Source of the DNA: Fuchsiella alkaliacetigena
GTDB taxonomy: Bacteria > Bacillota > Halanaerobiia > Halobacteroidales > Acetohalobiaceae
Length of the DNA: 32,637 bases
Assembly (NCBI RefSeq): GCF_023227765.1
Contig: NZ_JALKBZ010000032.1
Location: forward strand, 1-32,637
Direction of reading: 5' to 3'
This document shows positions 1 through 7,939 of the stretch, piece after piece. Made by a program: the position numbers and the translations under genes. The first letter of the stretch is position 1; each line of letters starts with the position of its first letter. Below the pieces are notes generated by a model, which searched no databases, was not told the origin of the DNA, and saw nothing but the letters and a program-made list of their open reading frames with translations.

Positions 1-163
1 GGGGTTGAGAGGCCTTCGAGGTTTCCAAATATTAAAGAAAAAACCTAGTAACATGCTTAAAAGTACTCTAATCCTTCTTAAACACTGCTATAATAAGTGT
101 TTGCGTGGGGTCTGTTTACCTAGTAAGTGTCGAACTCGGGTAAAAAATTACCTAATTAAAAAA
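1..163. other. Window edge, no gene supported
   Basis: No convincing coding region is visible here. A plus-strand open frame covers the stretch, but it has no ribosome site and runs through the terminator that follows, so I do not call it. An extended -10-like box (TGC then TATAAT at 89-94) lies inside a 7-bp inverted repeat (80-86 with 96-102). No good -35 is spaced with it, so its role is unclear. Confidence 0.4.
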
Positions 164-188
164 TCTCGTTCTCATAACAAGAACGAGA
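164..188 (-). terminator. Intrinsic terminator after the bactofilin-like gene
   Basis: A perfect 9-bp stem (164-172 with 180-188) with a 7-base loop is followed, in the minus direction, by TTTTTTAATT. It lies 19 bases past the stop of the minus-strand gene at 208-1122 and probably ends the mreB-bactofilin-like transcript. Confidence 0.8.
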
Positions 189-207
189 GCTACTAAGCAA
201 TTATATG

Positions 208-1122
208 CTATTCATCCTCATCATCAATATCTTCTTCATTAGTAATTTCCTGCTTATTAAACCAAGGTTTGTTAGTCCCGAACTTCGTATCCAATACTAC
301 TCCTAATGCCAAAAAGGTAATAACTAAATAAGCTATACCTCCTATTACTGGAATGGCTTCTAAGATCCAAAGAGCTATAACGCCTAGCAGCAACTTAACA
401 AAAATATTTAAACCTATACTCCCTACCTTCTCAATTCTATCCCCAACCCATAAAACAATAGCTACATAACCTATAAACCTAGTAACAATAAAAGCTAATA
501 TCAAAAAAGGAATTAAAGGAATACCTATTAAAGATAATAAAAATACTAAAATAAGCAACGGAAATAAAATAACACTTAGCAAACCCAATCCTAATTTTTT
601 GCCGGGACTCTCCTCTAAGGCATACATCATTCTCCGTTCATGCTTAGGGATTATTATAAAAAGCAAAACTGTTAATCCATAAAGCATAATTAATCTTGAG
701 ATTTTAAAGCCCCAGCTAAAAAAAACATCAACAGGTAAAGTAAAATTAGTACTTCGCAATAGTTCTTTATTAAAACCACTCACCTGAGTAATTGTCCCTT
801 TAATCTCAGCATTTTCTCCTTGATTAACCTGACCTAGTATAGAAACTAAGTCTCCTCGAATTGAGTTATTGACACTTACATCTCCTAATATAGCTACTAC
901 ATCACCATTAACTGTACCATTAACCTCGATATCACCTAATATAGCCACTAGATCGCCATTAATACTTTCTTGCTCTGAGATATAAATATCATCCATTACT
1001 CTAACAATGCCGTTTCCATCACTGAGCTCGACACTCATAGCTGTTTCAGCTAAACCATCATTTACCAAAACAACACTGCTCAATAAAACCCAAAACAATA
1101 ATAAGAAAAAGAAGCGTCTCAT
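208..1122 (-). CDS. Bactofilin-like (polymer-forming) membrane protein
   Basis: A 304-residue exported and membrane-anchored protein. Residues 1-25 form a signal peptide. Residues about 47-110 are short repeats of the type GDLVAILGD followed by V-N-G-x-I/V, the pattern of the right-handed beta-helix of bactofilins (polymer-forming cytoskeletal family). The C-terminal half holds four or five hydrophobic membrane segments (about 140-158, 177-230, 240-280) and ends in an acidic tail. The start ATG follows AGAGGTG at a workable distance. It lies 37 bases downstream of the MreB-family gene on the same strand, so a shape or envelope role is plausible. Unlike classical bactofilins, which are soluble, this one places the repeat domain outside the cytoplasmic membrane. 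The family call is good; the function is inference. Confidence 0.72.
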   Translation of the reverse strand: MRRFFFLLLFWVLLSSVVLVNDGLAETAMSVELSDGNGIVRVMDDIYISEQESINGDLVAILGDIEVNGTVNGDVVAILGDVSVNNSIRGDLVSILGQVNQGENAEIKGTITQVSGFNKELLRSTNFTLPVDVFFSWGFKISRLIMLYGLTVLLFIIIPKHERRMMYALEESPGKKLGLGLLSVILFPLLILVFLLSLIGIPLIPFLILAFIVTRFIGYVAIVLWVGDRIEKVGSIGLNIFVKLLLGVIALWILEAIPVIGGIAYLVITFLALGVVLDTKFGTNKPWFNKQEITNEEDIDDEDE

Positions 1123-1159
1123 TTAATTTACTCACCTCTTTATCTAAAGTTAAAACTTA

Positions 1160-2188
1160 CTAAGAAGTTACTAATATATCCTTTAAATCATCTAATTCTT
1201 CTAAAACCTTACAGGTTCCATTAGCAACACAGTTAAGAGGATCCTCGGCTACATAGACTGGAGCATCAATCTCTGCTGATAACAGTTCATCCAAACAAGT
1301 CAATAATGCACCTCCACCAACCATTACTATTCCCCTCTCCAATATATCCGATAATAATTCCGGAGGTGTCTGGTCTAAGGTAAGTTTAACAGCTTTAATA
1401 ATTCCTTGAATTGGCTCCATTAATACCTCTTTTATTTCGGCAGCATCAATTTCGATGGACTTAGGCAAGCCTTCAACTAAATCACGCCCTCGAATATCTA
1501 CTACTCCATCATTATTGCTTTTACAAATTGAGCCCAAATTTATCTTTATTTCTTCAGCAGTTCTATTACCAACTACTAAATTATATTCATCTTTTATGTA
1601 GTTAACAATAGCTTCGTCCATCTTATTACCAGCTATTTTAACCGAACGTTTAGTAACTATACCTCCTAGAGAAATAACAGCTATCTCAGTAGTTCCTCCA
1701 CCAATATCAACTACCATACTTCCTACTGCTTCTTGAATAGGTAAACCAACTCCAATAGCTGCTGCCATAGCTTCTTCAATTAAGTAAGCCTCCCTGGCTC
1801 CAGCTCTTAAAGTAGCATCTATTACCGAACGTCTCTCTACATCTGTCATTTCTGAAGGAACACAAACAACAATTCGAGGTTTAACAACCTTTTTCTTTTG
1901 ATGAGCCTTATTAATAAAATAGCTTAACATTTTTTCAGCAATTTCAAAATCATGAATAACTCCATCCTCCATAGGTTGAACAGCCATAATACTATCTGGA
2001 GTTCTACCTAACATCTTTCTAGCTTCTTTACCAACCTTCAAAACTTCACCAGTTTCTTTCCTAACCGCTACTACTGAAGGTTCTTTAATTAACAGTCCCT
2101 CTCCTTTCACGCATACTATTGTATTAGCAGTTCCTAAATCAACCCCCATGCTGCTAACAAAAGGTTCAGTTAAAAACTTTATTACCAT
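1160..2188 (-). CDS. mreB: MreB/Mbl-family rod shape-determining protein
   Basis: An actin-like ATPase that forms membrane-associated filaments and guides cell-wall synthesis in rod-shaped bacteria. Visible actin-fold motifs are the phosphate-1 loop GVDLGTANT near the N terminus, phosphate-2 VDIGGGTTEIAVISLGG in the middle and the adenosine loop VGGGALLTCLDELL near the C terminus. The length, 342 residues, is normal. The frame is open further upstream to 2254, but the ATG at 2186-2188 follows GAAAGGGG about 10 bases upstream and gives the usual N terminus (hydrophobic residues before GVDLGT), so I chose it. It could equally be the Mbl or MreBH paralogue, since no mreC or mreD neighbour is present. 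It is probably cotranscribed with the bactofilin-like gene downstream. Confidence 0.92.
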   Translation of the reverse strand: MVIKFLTEPFVSSMGVDLGTANTIVCVKGEGLLIKEPSVVAVRKETGEVLKVGKEARKMLGRTPDSIMAVQPMEDGVIHDFEIAEKMLSYFINKAHQKKKVVKPRIVVCVPSEMTDVERRSVIDATLRAGAREAYLIEEAMAAAIGVGLPIQEAVGSMVVDIGGGTTEIAVISLGGIVTKRSVKIAGNKMDEAIVNYIKDEYNLVVGNRTAEEIKINLGSICKSNNDGVVDIRGRDLVEGLPKSIEIDAAEIKEVLMEPIQGIIKAVKLTLDQTPPELLSDILERGIVMVGGGALLTCLDELLSAEIDAPVYVAEDPLNCVANGTCKVLEELDDLKDILVTS

Positions 2189-2388
2189 TTTAATCTTGCC
2201 CCTTTCTCCTGAAAAAATTTCAGGTTTAAAATCCATTAAAAGTCTAAAGCTCAACTGAAAATACCAACTGAAGGACTAATAATTAAATTCAACACAGCTG
2301 TTGAGTTTCCCTTTAAATATTAATAAATTTACAAGTAAAATCTAAATTAGACATTTTTTTATCAAGCTACTCTTCTATATAAAAATCA

Positions 2389-2427
2389 AATAAAGCTGCT
2401 GGCATATTATATACCAGCAGCTTTATT
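2389..2427 (-). terminator. Intrinsic terminator after the OmpH/Skp-like gene
   Basis: A 14-bp perfect stem (2389-2402 with 2414-2427) with an 11-base AT-rich loop begins 10 bases past the stop of the minus-strand gene at 2437. In that direction it is followed by ATTTGATTTTTAT. It insulates that gene from mreB. Confidence 0.85.
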
Positions 2428-2436
2428 TAACAACTT

Positions 2437-2859
2437 TTATTGAAGTTCTGCTAAAATCTCTTCGGTAACATCTTCCCCACCAGCTAAGAGCATATTATCG
2501 CCTACTATATAATCATAACCTTTTTCATCTGCAATCTGTTGAATATCAGCTCTTAATTCAGCAAAAGCCTCTTCCATTAACTGGTTTTGTAACTCTTGAA
2601 GTTCTTGTTCAAACTGTTGCTGCATCATTTGAGATTCTCCAGGATCTAAATCACCAAGCTCTTCTCGCATTTTCTGCACTTCTAATTGAAGTTTCTCTCT
2701 AGCTTCTTGTGTAGCAGGGTGAGCTTCAAAGACACTCTCAATATTTACATAAACAATTTTAGTGCTTTCAGCAGCTCTAACGGATAAGCTAAAAGATGAT
2801 ATAAGCAGGAAAACAATTAACAAACTCAAAACTGCTTTTCTTTTATTCATTTTTAACAT
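2437..2859 (-). CDS. ompH: OmpH/Skp-family periplasmic chaperone
   Basis: A 140-residue secreted protein. Residues 1-29 are a signal peptide (charged start, hydrophobic core, AxA-like cleavage region). The next segment, KIVYVNIESVFEAHP, is the typical OmpH/Skp opening. A long Glu/Gln-rich coiled coil follows (about 45-110), then a short C-terminal beta segment (YDYIVGDNMLLAGG). Skp binds unfolded outer-membrane proteins in the periplasm, so this gene fits a diderm Firmicute. GGGAGGAGGT lies 4 bases before the chosen ATG; a second ATG at codon 4 is worse placed. The gene appears monocistronic. The family is clear, but the client proteins are unknown. Confidence 0.85.
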   Translation of the reverse strand: MLKMNKRKAVLSLLIVFLLISSFSLSVRAAESTKIVYVNIESVFEAHPATQEAREKLQLEVQKMREELGDLDPGESQMMQQQFEQELQELQNQLMEEAFAELRADIQQIADEKGYDYIVGDNMLLAGGEDVTEEILAELQ

Positions 2860-3036
2860 AAATACCTCCTCCCTTTATTTATTAGCAAAATCATTAAATG
2901 GTATTGCAGTTTATGAAACTAATCTTTTAAAAATATTAAAACCACTATGTAAACCCTTATTTCTAGACAAGAATATTAAATCCTCCTTAATCTTTATATA
3001 AATTGAAAATATTATCCTCAAAGTTTATCAAAAATA

Positions 3037-3567
3037 TTAGTTTTTATATAAAAGTCTTAAGCTGCTCAATAAGTTAATAGTCATATGTAAAGCAATTGGT
3101 CCCCATAAAGAACCCGAAAGCATATAAAAATAAGCAAGAATTAATCCTAATAAAAAACTTATTAAAGTATAGCTAAAAAGATCTTCCAAAAATCCTCCGT
3201 GTCCCAGAGCAAAAAGAATGCTACTTCCCCAAACTCCTATTAGCGATACTAAAATTCCTCGAAAAAAGATTTCTTCAATAATAGGAGGAATAACAGCAAC
3301 TATCCAAAAGTTCCTTTTAGTTAATGGTAACGATGAAAACATTTTATCTAATTTTTTTAAAGAACCTAAAAAATTAATTCCTAACAAAAGTAATAACCAA
3401 AGTATAAAACCTAAAGTTATTCCTATCAAAGCATATATATACCAATCTGCAACAACAAAAAATGAAGCAATTATATCTATTCCTAAAAAAATTTCATTTA
3501 AAACTATAGCTAATAATAACATTACCCCTTGAGTAAATAAAACAATATTTTCAAAGCTGTTAATCAT
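3037..3567 (-). CDS. CPBP-family intramembrane metalloprotease
   Basis: A 176-residue membrane protein with about five hydrophobic segments. It has the signature motifs of the CPBP (CAAX protease and bacteriocin-processing, Abi) family: E98-E99-x3-R103 in EEIFFRG, H123 in FALGHGG, and H161 with N165 in HMTIN. These residues are the expected metal and catalytic ligands of an intramembrane glutamate protease, so it is probably active. The ribosome site AGAGGAAGG precedes the ATG. Some relatives give immunity to self-made bacteriocins and others act in membrane protein processing. No bacteriocin gene is seen nearby, so the substrate is unknown. Confidence 0.85.
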   Translation of the reverse strand: MINSFENIVLFTQGVMLLLAIVLNEIFLGIDIIASFFVVADWYIYALIGITLGFILWLLLLLGINFLGSLKKLDKMFSSLPLTKRNFWIVAVIPPIIEEIFFRGILVSLIGVWGSSILFALGHGGFLEDLFSYTLISFLLGLILAYFYMLSGSLWGPIALHMTINLLSSLRLLYKN

Positions 3568-3859
3568 TTTATAACCTTCCTCTTTTTCTTTTTATTTGAA
3601 AATATAGAAATACTTTATTAAAAAATAGGACATCTTTGAATATCCTCAAAATAATCTTCTTAAGCATATTAGTATTTAAGAGCTGGTAAAGGATACTCAA
3701 GATGCCCTAGAGCCAGTATATCAAAGATTCCAAAAAAAGAGAAGGTCTTAAATATAATAAAAGAATATCTTACTAGTCCTCATCATTCAATTTTTGAGCT
3801 AATTTTCTATCAGCAGCTTCTTTAATATCTTTAACTGCCTCCTTAAGTTTAGTTTTTAA
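3568..3859. other. Gene-free stretch with decayed coding fragments
   Basis: No intact gene is present. On the minus strand, 3773-3859 translates as a 28-codon fragment rich in Lys, Glu and Ala (ending AQKLNDED then stop), open from an upstream stop but with no start codon. On the plus strand near 3680-3755, a 20-residue open piece (containing DTQDALEPVYQRF) lies between stops. Both read like protein and both lack starts, so they may be remnants of lost genes. An imperfect inverted repeat pairs about 3630-3648 with 3690-3706. Confidence 0.3.
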
Positions 3860-3901
3860 TTAAAGTTAAGCAAAGATACCTAGAAAAAGTAACTCTACCT
3901 G

Positions 3902-3930
3902 TTAAAAAAATAAAAGTAGTATGTTATAAT
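3902..3930 (+). promoter_or_regulatory. Candidate promoter for the YjbQ-family gene
   Basis: An extended -10 element, TG-T-TATAAT (TATAAT at 3925-3930), with a weak -35 (TTAAAA, 3902-3907) at 17-base spacing. It lies 35 bases upstream of the start codon at 3966, with a GGAGGT ribosome site between. Confidence 0.6.
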
Positions 3931-3965
3931 TTAACTATCTCAAAACTTATCAGGAGGTAAAACTA

Positions 3966-4385
3966 ATGAAATCGTTTCGTGAATATTTATGGTTTGAAAC
4001 TAAGGAAAGAGAGGAACTGGTCAACATAACTCAACAAGTACAAAAAATAGTAGAGCAAAGTGGAGTTCAGGAAGGATTATGCTTAGTTAATGCAATGCAT
4101 ATTAGTGCTAGCGTTTTTATCAATGATGCTGAAAGTGGGCTCCACCAGGACTTTAAAGAGTGGTTAGAAGAATTAGCACCTCATGAACCTACCTCTCAAT
4201 ACTTACATAATCGAGGAGTCGAAGATAATGCCGCCGCTCATCTAAAACGACAGATTATGGGCCGAGAAGTAACAATAGCAATCACTGAAGGAGAACTGGA
4301 CTTCGGGCCCTGGGAACAAATCTTTTATGGAGAGTTTGATGGACAGCGCAGAAAACGAGTACTTGTTAAAATAATTGGCGAATAG
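3966..4385 (+). CDS. yjbQ: YjbQ/UPF0047-family protein
   Basis: A 139-residue protein of the small YjbQ (UPF0047) family, often annotated as secondary thiamine-phosphate synthase because homologues can replace ThiE weakly; the real cellular role is unsettled. The family pattern is complete: H45 in NAMHISAS, the segment [16 protein letters not shown] (about 79-94) with its conserved His, Glu, Asp and Asn cluster, [13 protein letters not shown] (108-120), and [10 protein letters not shown] near the C terminus. These form the metal-binding and active-site cleft of the trimer. GGAGGT precedes the ATG. No thiamine gene is nearby. The family is certain; the reaction is not. Confidence 0.9.
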   Translation: MKSFREYLWFETKEREELVNITQQVQKIVEQSGVQEGLCLVNAMHISASVFINDAESGLHQDFKEWLEELAPHEPTSQYLHNRGVEDNAAAHLKRQIMGREVTIAITEGELDFGPWEQIFYGEFDGQRRKRVLVKIIGE

Positions 4386-4429
4386 TTGGCTTTAATTGGA
4401 TAAATCAAGAGTAATATTTGCTATTAAAT

Positions 4430-4458
4430 TTGTTTTTTGTTAGTTTATCTGATATAAT
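4430..4458 (+). promoter_or_regulatory. Promoter of a leader RNA or sRNA ahead of the helicase gene
   Basis: TTGTTT (4430-4435), a 17-base spacer and a perfect TATAAT (4453-4458). It would start transcription near 4465, about 200 bases upstream of the DEAD-box helicase start codon and just before an intrinsic terminator. Confidence 0.65.
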
Positions 4459-4464
4459 CACTTG

Positions 4465-4570
4465 AGTCGGGACAATCTGTTTAAAATAAATACTGGTTAG
4501 CTGCGTTGTGATTTAGATACTTAAAATTATTTAGCTCATAATTAAAGTTGCCTTGAGGCAACTTTTTTCT
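4465..4570 (+). ncRNA. Candidate attenuated leader or small RNA
   Basis: About 105 bases lie between a good promoter and a strong intrinsic terminator. No ORF with a ribosome site is present in it. Two readings are possible: a 5' leader that ends transcription early unless conditions (for example cold) let polymerase read through into the helicase gene, or an independent small RNA. No known RNA family is recognised. The bounds are inferred from the promoter and terminator. Confidence 0.4.
4544..4569 (+). terminator. Intrinsic terminator upstream of the DEAD-box gene
   Basis: A perfect 9-bp stem (4544-4552 with 4557-4565) with a TTGA tetraloop runs into a T-tract (4562-4569). It lies about 100 bases before the helicase start, so it ends either the yjbQ transcript, the short RNA from the 4430-4458 promoter, or both. 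Confidence 0.85.
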
Positions 4571-4671
4571 TTGGTATTTATCGAAATTAAATAATTTATC
4601 TTGATATAGTAAAAATTATTTAGTACAGATTAACTGATAATAACTAATATCTAAGGAGAAGTGAAAATTAA

Positions 4672-6255
4672 ATGGAAAAAAACAGTTTTAAAGAATTAGG
4701 ATTATCAACAGAAATTAACAAGGCAATCGAAGATATGGGTTTTGAAGAAGCAACTCCCATTCAGGCCCAAGCAATTCCGCATATACTAGAGGGCAAAGAT
4801 GTAATAGGCCAGGCCCAAACTGGAACCGGAAAAACAGCCGCTTTTGGAATTCCAACTTTAGAAATGGTCGAAGAAGATAGTAAAGAAGTTCAAAGTTTAA
4901 TTCTATGTCCTACTAGAGAATTGGCTATTCAGGTATCCGAAGAAATCAAAAGATTATCTAAATATAAAAGAAAAATTAAAGCCTTACCAATCTATGGTGG
5001 ACAATCGATTAAGCGTCAGATTAAAGCCTTAAAAAAAGGAGTTCAGATTGTAATTGGAACTCCAGGCCGGATTATGGATCATATGCGCAGAGGTACTCTG
5101 AAAATTGCTAATCTAAAGAGTATCATCTTAGATGAAGCAGATGAAATGTTAAATATGGGCTTTAGAGATGATATTGAAACAGTTTTAAAAGGGATTGAAG
5201 GGGAAAGGCAGACTATCTTCTTCTCAGCTACAATGCCTAGGGCAATTTTAAAGTTACGAAAGAAGTATCAAAACAATCCTGAAATAGTCAAGGTAGTACG
5301 TAAAAAATTAACAGTACCTAATATTGAACAGGCCTACTTTGAAGTAAAAAAGGGGAATAAATTAGAAGTGCTATCTAGATTAATCGATATCTATAATCCT
5401 GAATTAGCCTTAGTATTCTGTAATACTAGAAAACAGGTTGATGAGTTGGCAATTAAGCTTCAGGCCCGTGGCTACTTTGTAGACGGTCTGCACGGTGGCT
5501 TAAAACAACCACAGCGGGACCGAGTTATGAATAAGTTCAAAAATGGAACTATAGAAATTTTAGTAGCTACGGATGTAGCTGCTAGAGGAATAGATGTTGA
5601 TGATATCGAAATCGTATTCAACTATGATATACCTCAAGATCAAGAGTATTATGTACATCGTATTGGTAGAACTGGCCGCATAGGAAAAACCGGTCTAGCC
5701 TTTACCTTTGTAGTTGGCAGAGAAATTTATCAACTGAAGAGTATTGAAAAATATACTAAAACTAATATTGAAAGAAGACGCATTCCTTCAGCTAACGATG
5801 TAAAAGAGATTAAAATGGAGCTGTTATTAGATAGAGTAACCGAAACCTTAGAAAATGATAATCTAACCCTAGAAACTCAATTAATAGAAAAATTAATTGA
5901 AGATGATTATGTTTCCTTCGATATAGCAGCTGCCTTATTAAAATTAATGCTGGAAGAACAAGAGAAAGAAAAAGAAGCAGAAGTAGATAGCTTTGGTGAT
6001 ACCGGAGCAGAACCAGGTATGGTTAAGCTATTTATAAACATTGGTAAAAAACAAAAAGTAACTCCCGGAGATGTTGTAGGAGCTATTGCTGGTGAAACCA
6101 GTATTTCGGGCAGTTTAGTCGGCCTGATCGATATTTATGACGGCTTTACTTTTGTAGAGGTTCCTCGTGAGTATGCCCAAGAAGTATTGAAAGTGATGAA
6201 AAATAATCAAATCAAAGGGAAAACTATCAATATCGAACCTGCTAATCCAAAGTAA
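4672..6255 (+). CDS. deaD: DEAD-box ATP-dependent RNA helicase with DbpA-type RNA-binding domain
   Basis: A 527-residue helicase that unwinds RNA in ribosome assembly, mRNA decay or cold adaptation. The motifs are in order: Q motif (TPIQAQAIP, about 28-36), Walker A AQTGTGKT (48-55), PTRELA (80-85), TPGR (130-133), DEAD (154-157), SAT (185-187), ATDVAARGID in the second RecA domain and HRIGRTGR (motif VI). Residues about 450-525 form a DbpA/CsdA-like RNA-binding domain (VKLFINIGKKQKVTPGDVVGAIA), which targets structured RNA, often 23S rRNA. The ribosome site AGGAG lies 13 bases before the ATG, which is long. The gene sits behind a promoter-terminator module that may control it. Helicase class is certain; DeaD, CshA or DbpA-like naming is less so. 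Confidence 0.93.
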   Translation: MEKNSFKELGLSTEINKAIEDMGFEEATPIQAQAIPHILEGKDVIGQAQTGTGKTAAFGIPTLEMVEEDSKEVQSLILCPTRELAIQVSEEIKRLSKYKRKIKALPIYGGQSIKRQIKALKKGVQIVIGTPGRIMDHMRRGTLKIANLKSIILDEADEMLNMGFRDDIETVLKGIEGERQTIFFSATMPRAILKLRKKYQNNPEIVKVVRKKLTVPNIEQAYFEVKKGNKLEVLSRLIDIYNPELALVFCNTRKQVDELAIKLQARGYFVDGLHGGLKQPQRDRVMNKFKNGTIEILVATDVAARGIDVDDIEIVFNYDIPQDQEYYVHRIGRTGRIGKTGLAFTFVVGREIYQLKSIEKYTKTNIERRRIPSANDVKEIKMELLLDRVTETLENDNLTLETQLIEKLIEDDYVSFDIAAALLKLMLEEQEKEKEAEVDSFGDTGAEPGMVKLFINIGKKQKVTPGDVVGAIAGETSISGSLVGLIDIYDGFTFVEVPREYAQEVLKVMKNNQIKGKTINIEPANPK

Positions 6256-6275
6256 AAAACCATTATCTATAACAA

Positions 6276-6322
6276 TAAAGCGCTTTGTACCTCAGTTTTT
6301 CAGCTGGGTAAAAAGCGCTTTA
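6276..6322. terminator. Bidirectional terminator between convergent genes
   Basis: An 11-bp stem with taaagcgcttt on one arm (6276-6286) and its complement (6312-6322), extended inward after one mismatch by TACC/GGTA. It lies between the plus-strand helicase (stop at 6255) and the minus-strand ferritin-like gene (stop at 6327) and can serve both. Confidence 0.8.
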
Positions 6323-6326
6323 AAAT

Positions 6327-6857
6327 TTATATTAACTGTAAACCATTAAGCACTTGCTTTTTAGCAGTTATACTTATAGGTAGCTCTTCTATTTTTGATC
6401 TCAACCACGACTTTTGGTTAAAATCAGAACAATACTTACTCAGTTTTTGCATAAATAGACCAATATGGCGCAGTTCATCCTTAATAATCCTATTTAACAT
6501 CATTTCCACTTGAGGATCAGAGATAGCTTCAATATGCTGATAATACTGTAAAATTGCTTCTAGTTCCGCATCAATATCAGCCCGCAAAATATCACAGACA
6601 TCGTATTGATAATTAACATAGTCCCCACTCCAATATCTCTCTTCAGCATCCCAAATACGAGGATCAACTCCTGCTTCTTCTAAAAAGTTACCTAACTGAT
6701 CCATATGCTTCATTTCCTCAATAGCAACATCTTCTAATAGCTCAGCTACATCTTCTTCTTCAACAACTAAATGATGATGAAAATACTGTTTTACAGCAGT
6801 AACTTCACTCACTTTGCCGGCATAATCATCCAATAATAACTCAAAATTTTTACTCAT
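6327..6857 (-). CDS. Ferritin-like di-iron protein
   Basis: A 176-residue four-helix-bundle protein. The likely iron ligands are E18 on helix 1, the EExxH motif EEMKH (47-51) on helix 2, Glu in AELEAILQYY (about 98-106) on helix 3, and the DELRH motif (127-131) on helix 4, which is the ferritin/bacterioferritin/rubrerythrin layout. There is no C-terminal rubredoxin domain, so it is not a classical rubrerythrin, and I do not see a clear heme-binding methionine. It probably stores iron or removes peroxide in the cytoplasm. GGGGGA precedes the ATG. Monocistronic. The fold is confident; the exact activity is not. Confidence 0.78.
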   Translation of the reverse strand: MSKNFELLLDDYAGKVSEVTAVKQYFHHHLVVEEEDVAELLEDVAIEEMKHMDQLGNFLEEAGVDPRIWDAEERYWSGDYVNYQYDVCDILRADIDAELEAILQYYQHIEAISDPQVEMMLNRIIKDELRHIGLFMQKLSKYCSDFNQKSWLRSKIEELPISITAKKQVLNGLQLI

Positions 6858-6944
6858 CTAAATCCCCCATTAAAATTTATTTCTATACTTTAATGTATAT
6901 TATTAATTAAGCTAAGGAGATGTGAGTAAAAAGCAGATTATAGT

Positions 6945-7796
6945 CTAATTCTTTCTGCTCTTAATAAGTTTATAAAGCAAAAATATAACTAAGCTTAACA
7001 AGCCAAACCAAGGAACTATAGCTCCTATAAAAATAATAATATTATTGATGCTACTAATAAAATTACTAACTGCCTCCTTAAAACTATCAGCAAAGCCTAA
7101 ACCAGGGCCAGCAATAGCTGCTGGCTGTGAAATATGCAAGTCAATAGTTGATAGTTCAACCTTAGTATCGTAATAGCGCATTCTACCTTCGATACTCTCA
7201 ATCTCTCTTCTAACCCTATTTAGTTCATTCTCAATTTTTAAGATATCTTCTACACTTTCCGCCTTTTCTAAAAGTTCTTGATATCTTTTTTCCTGGTGTT
7301 TGAAGTTTTCAAGACGCATCTCCAAATCCAGATACTCCTCAGTAATATCCTGACTATTAATTTGCTTATCCTTAAGCTCTCCTAGCTCCTTTAAGTCCTC
7401 TAAAGCACTCGAAAACTTATCCTGAGGAATCTGTAAAGTATAGTTCAAAAACTTACGATTGTTATGATCCTGCCACTGTCGCGAATTGGAAATATAGCCT
7501 TCGTAAGCTTCAACCAAAGTATTGATCTCCCGAGAAATATCTTCCCAATCTCTTCTCTCCAGTCTTAAGCTGGCTCGACGAATTATTTTACGCTCAACAT
7601 TTTCTAAAGTTTGAGCAGTAATACTATCTTTAGTGAAATCTCCTCTACCAACAGGAGCCTCTATTTGTTCTGTCCGAGATATATCCCTTTGATATGAAAC
7701 TGTATCAACTGCACTATCCTGACAGGCCGTTAAAAATAATAACCCTAGCAATAAAGCAATTAGAAAATATTTTTTAATTAACTTATTTCTATTCAA
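6945..7796 (-). CDS. DUF4349 lipoprotein
   Basis: A 283-residue lipoprotein with lipobox LTAC (modified C25), a DUF4349 domain (about 70-230) carrying a long coiled coil (about 170-215, rich in E, R and L), and a C-terminal membrane segment (about 255-277) followed by Lys/Arg residues. The protein is thus tied to the membrane at both ends. The family is widespread and of unknown function. The start codon is TTG: GGGAGGGG lies 7 bases upstream, and no ATG is available before the signal peptide. It appears monocistronic. Confidence 0.85.
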   Translation of the reverse strand: MNRNKLIKKYFLIALLLGLLFLTACQDSAVDTVSYQRDISRTEQIEAPVGRGDFTKDSITAQTLENVERKIIRRASLRLERRDWEDISREINTLVEAYEGYISNSRQWQDHNNRKFLNYTLQIPQDKFSSALEDLKELGELKDKQINSQDITEEYLDLEMRLENFKHQEKRYQELLEKAESVEDILKIENELNRVRREIESIEGRMRYYDTKVELSTIDLHISQPAAIAGPGLGFADSFKEAVSNFISSINNIIIFIGAIVPWFGLLSLVIFLLYKLIKSRKN

Positions 7797-7879
7797 ATTA
7801 ACCCCTCCCTTTATATAGTTTGCTATAGATTAATTTAAAGCAATTATAGCTAAACCCCTTTTATTATTTAACAACATAA

Positions 7880-7913
7880 AAGGTACAAATTTCTAACTAG
7901 AAATCTGTACCTT
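7880..7913 (-). terminator. Probable terminator after hslO
   Basis: Inverted repeat with 15-base arms (7880-7894 with 7899-7913, one mismatch) and a 4-base loop, placed 26 bases past the hslO stop on the minus strand. The T-tract in that direction is weak (TTATGTTG), so efficiency is uncertain. Confidence 0.6.
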
Positions 7914-7939
7914 ACTAAAGCAATAAGATTATTTATGTT

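Noticed and set aside
5-196. 63-codon plus-strand open frame at the window start
   Set aside because: No ribosome site, unlike any protein I know, and it runs through the terminator of the opposite gene.
2762-3001. 79-codon plus-strand open frame
   Set aside because: Overlaps the start of the OmpH-like gene on the other strand, with no ribosome site.
3218-3532. 104-codon plus-strand open frame
   Set aside because: Antisense shadow of the CPBP protease gene, which has clear family motifs.
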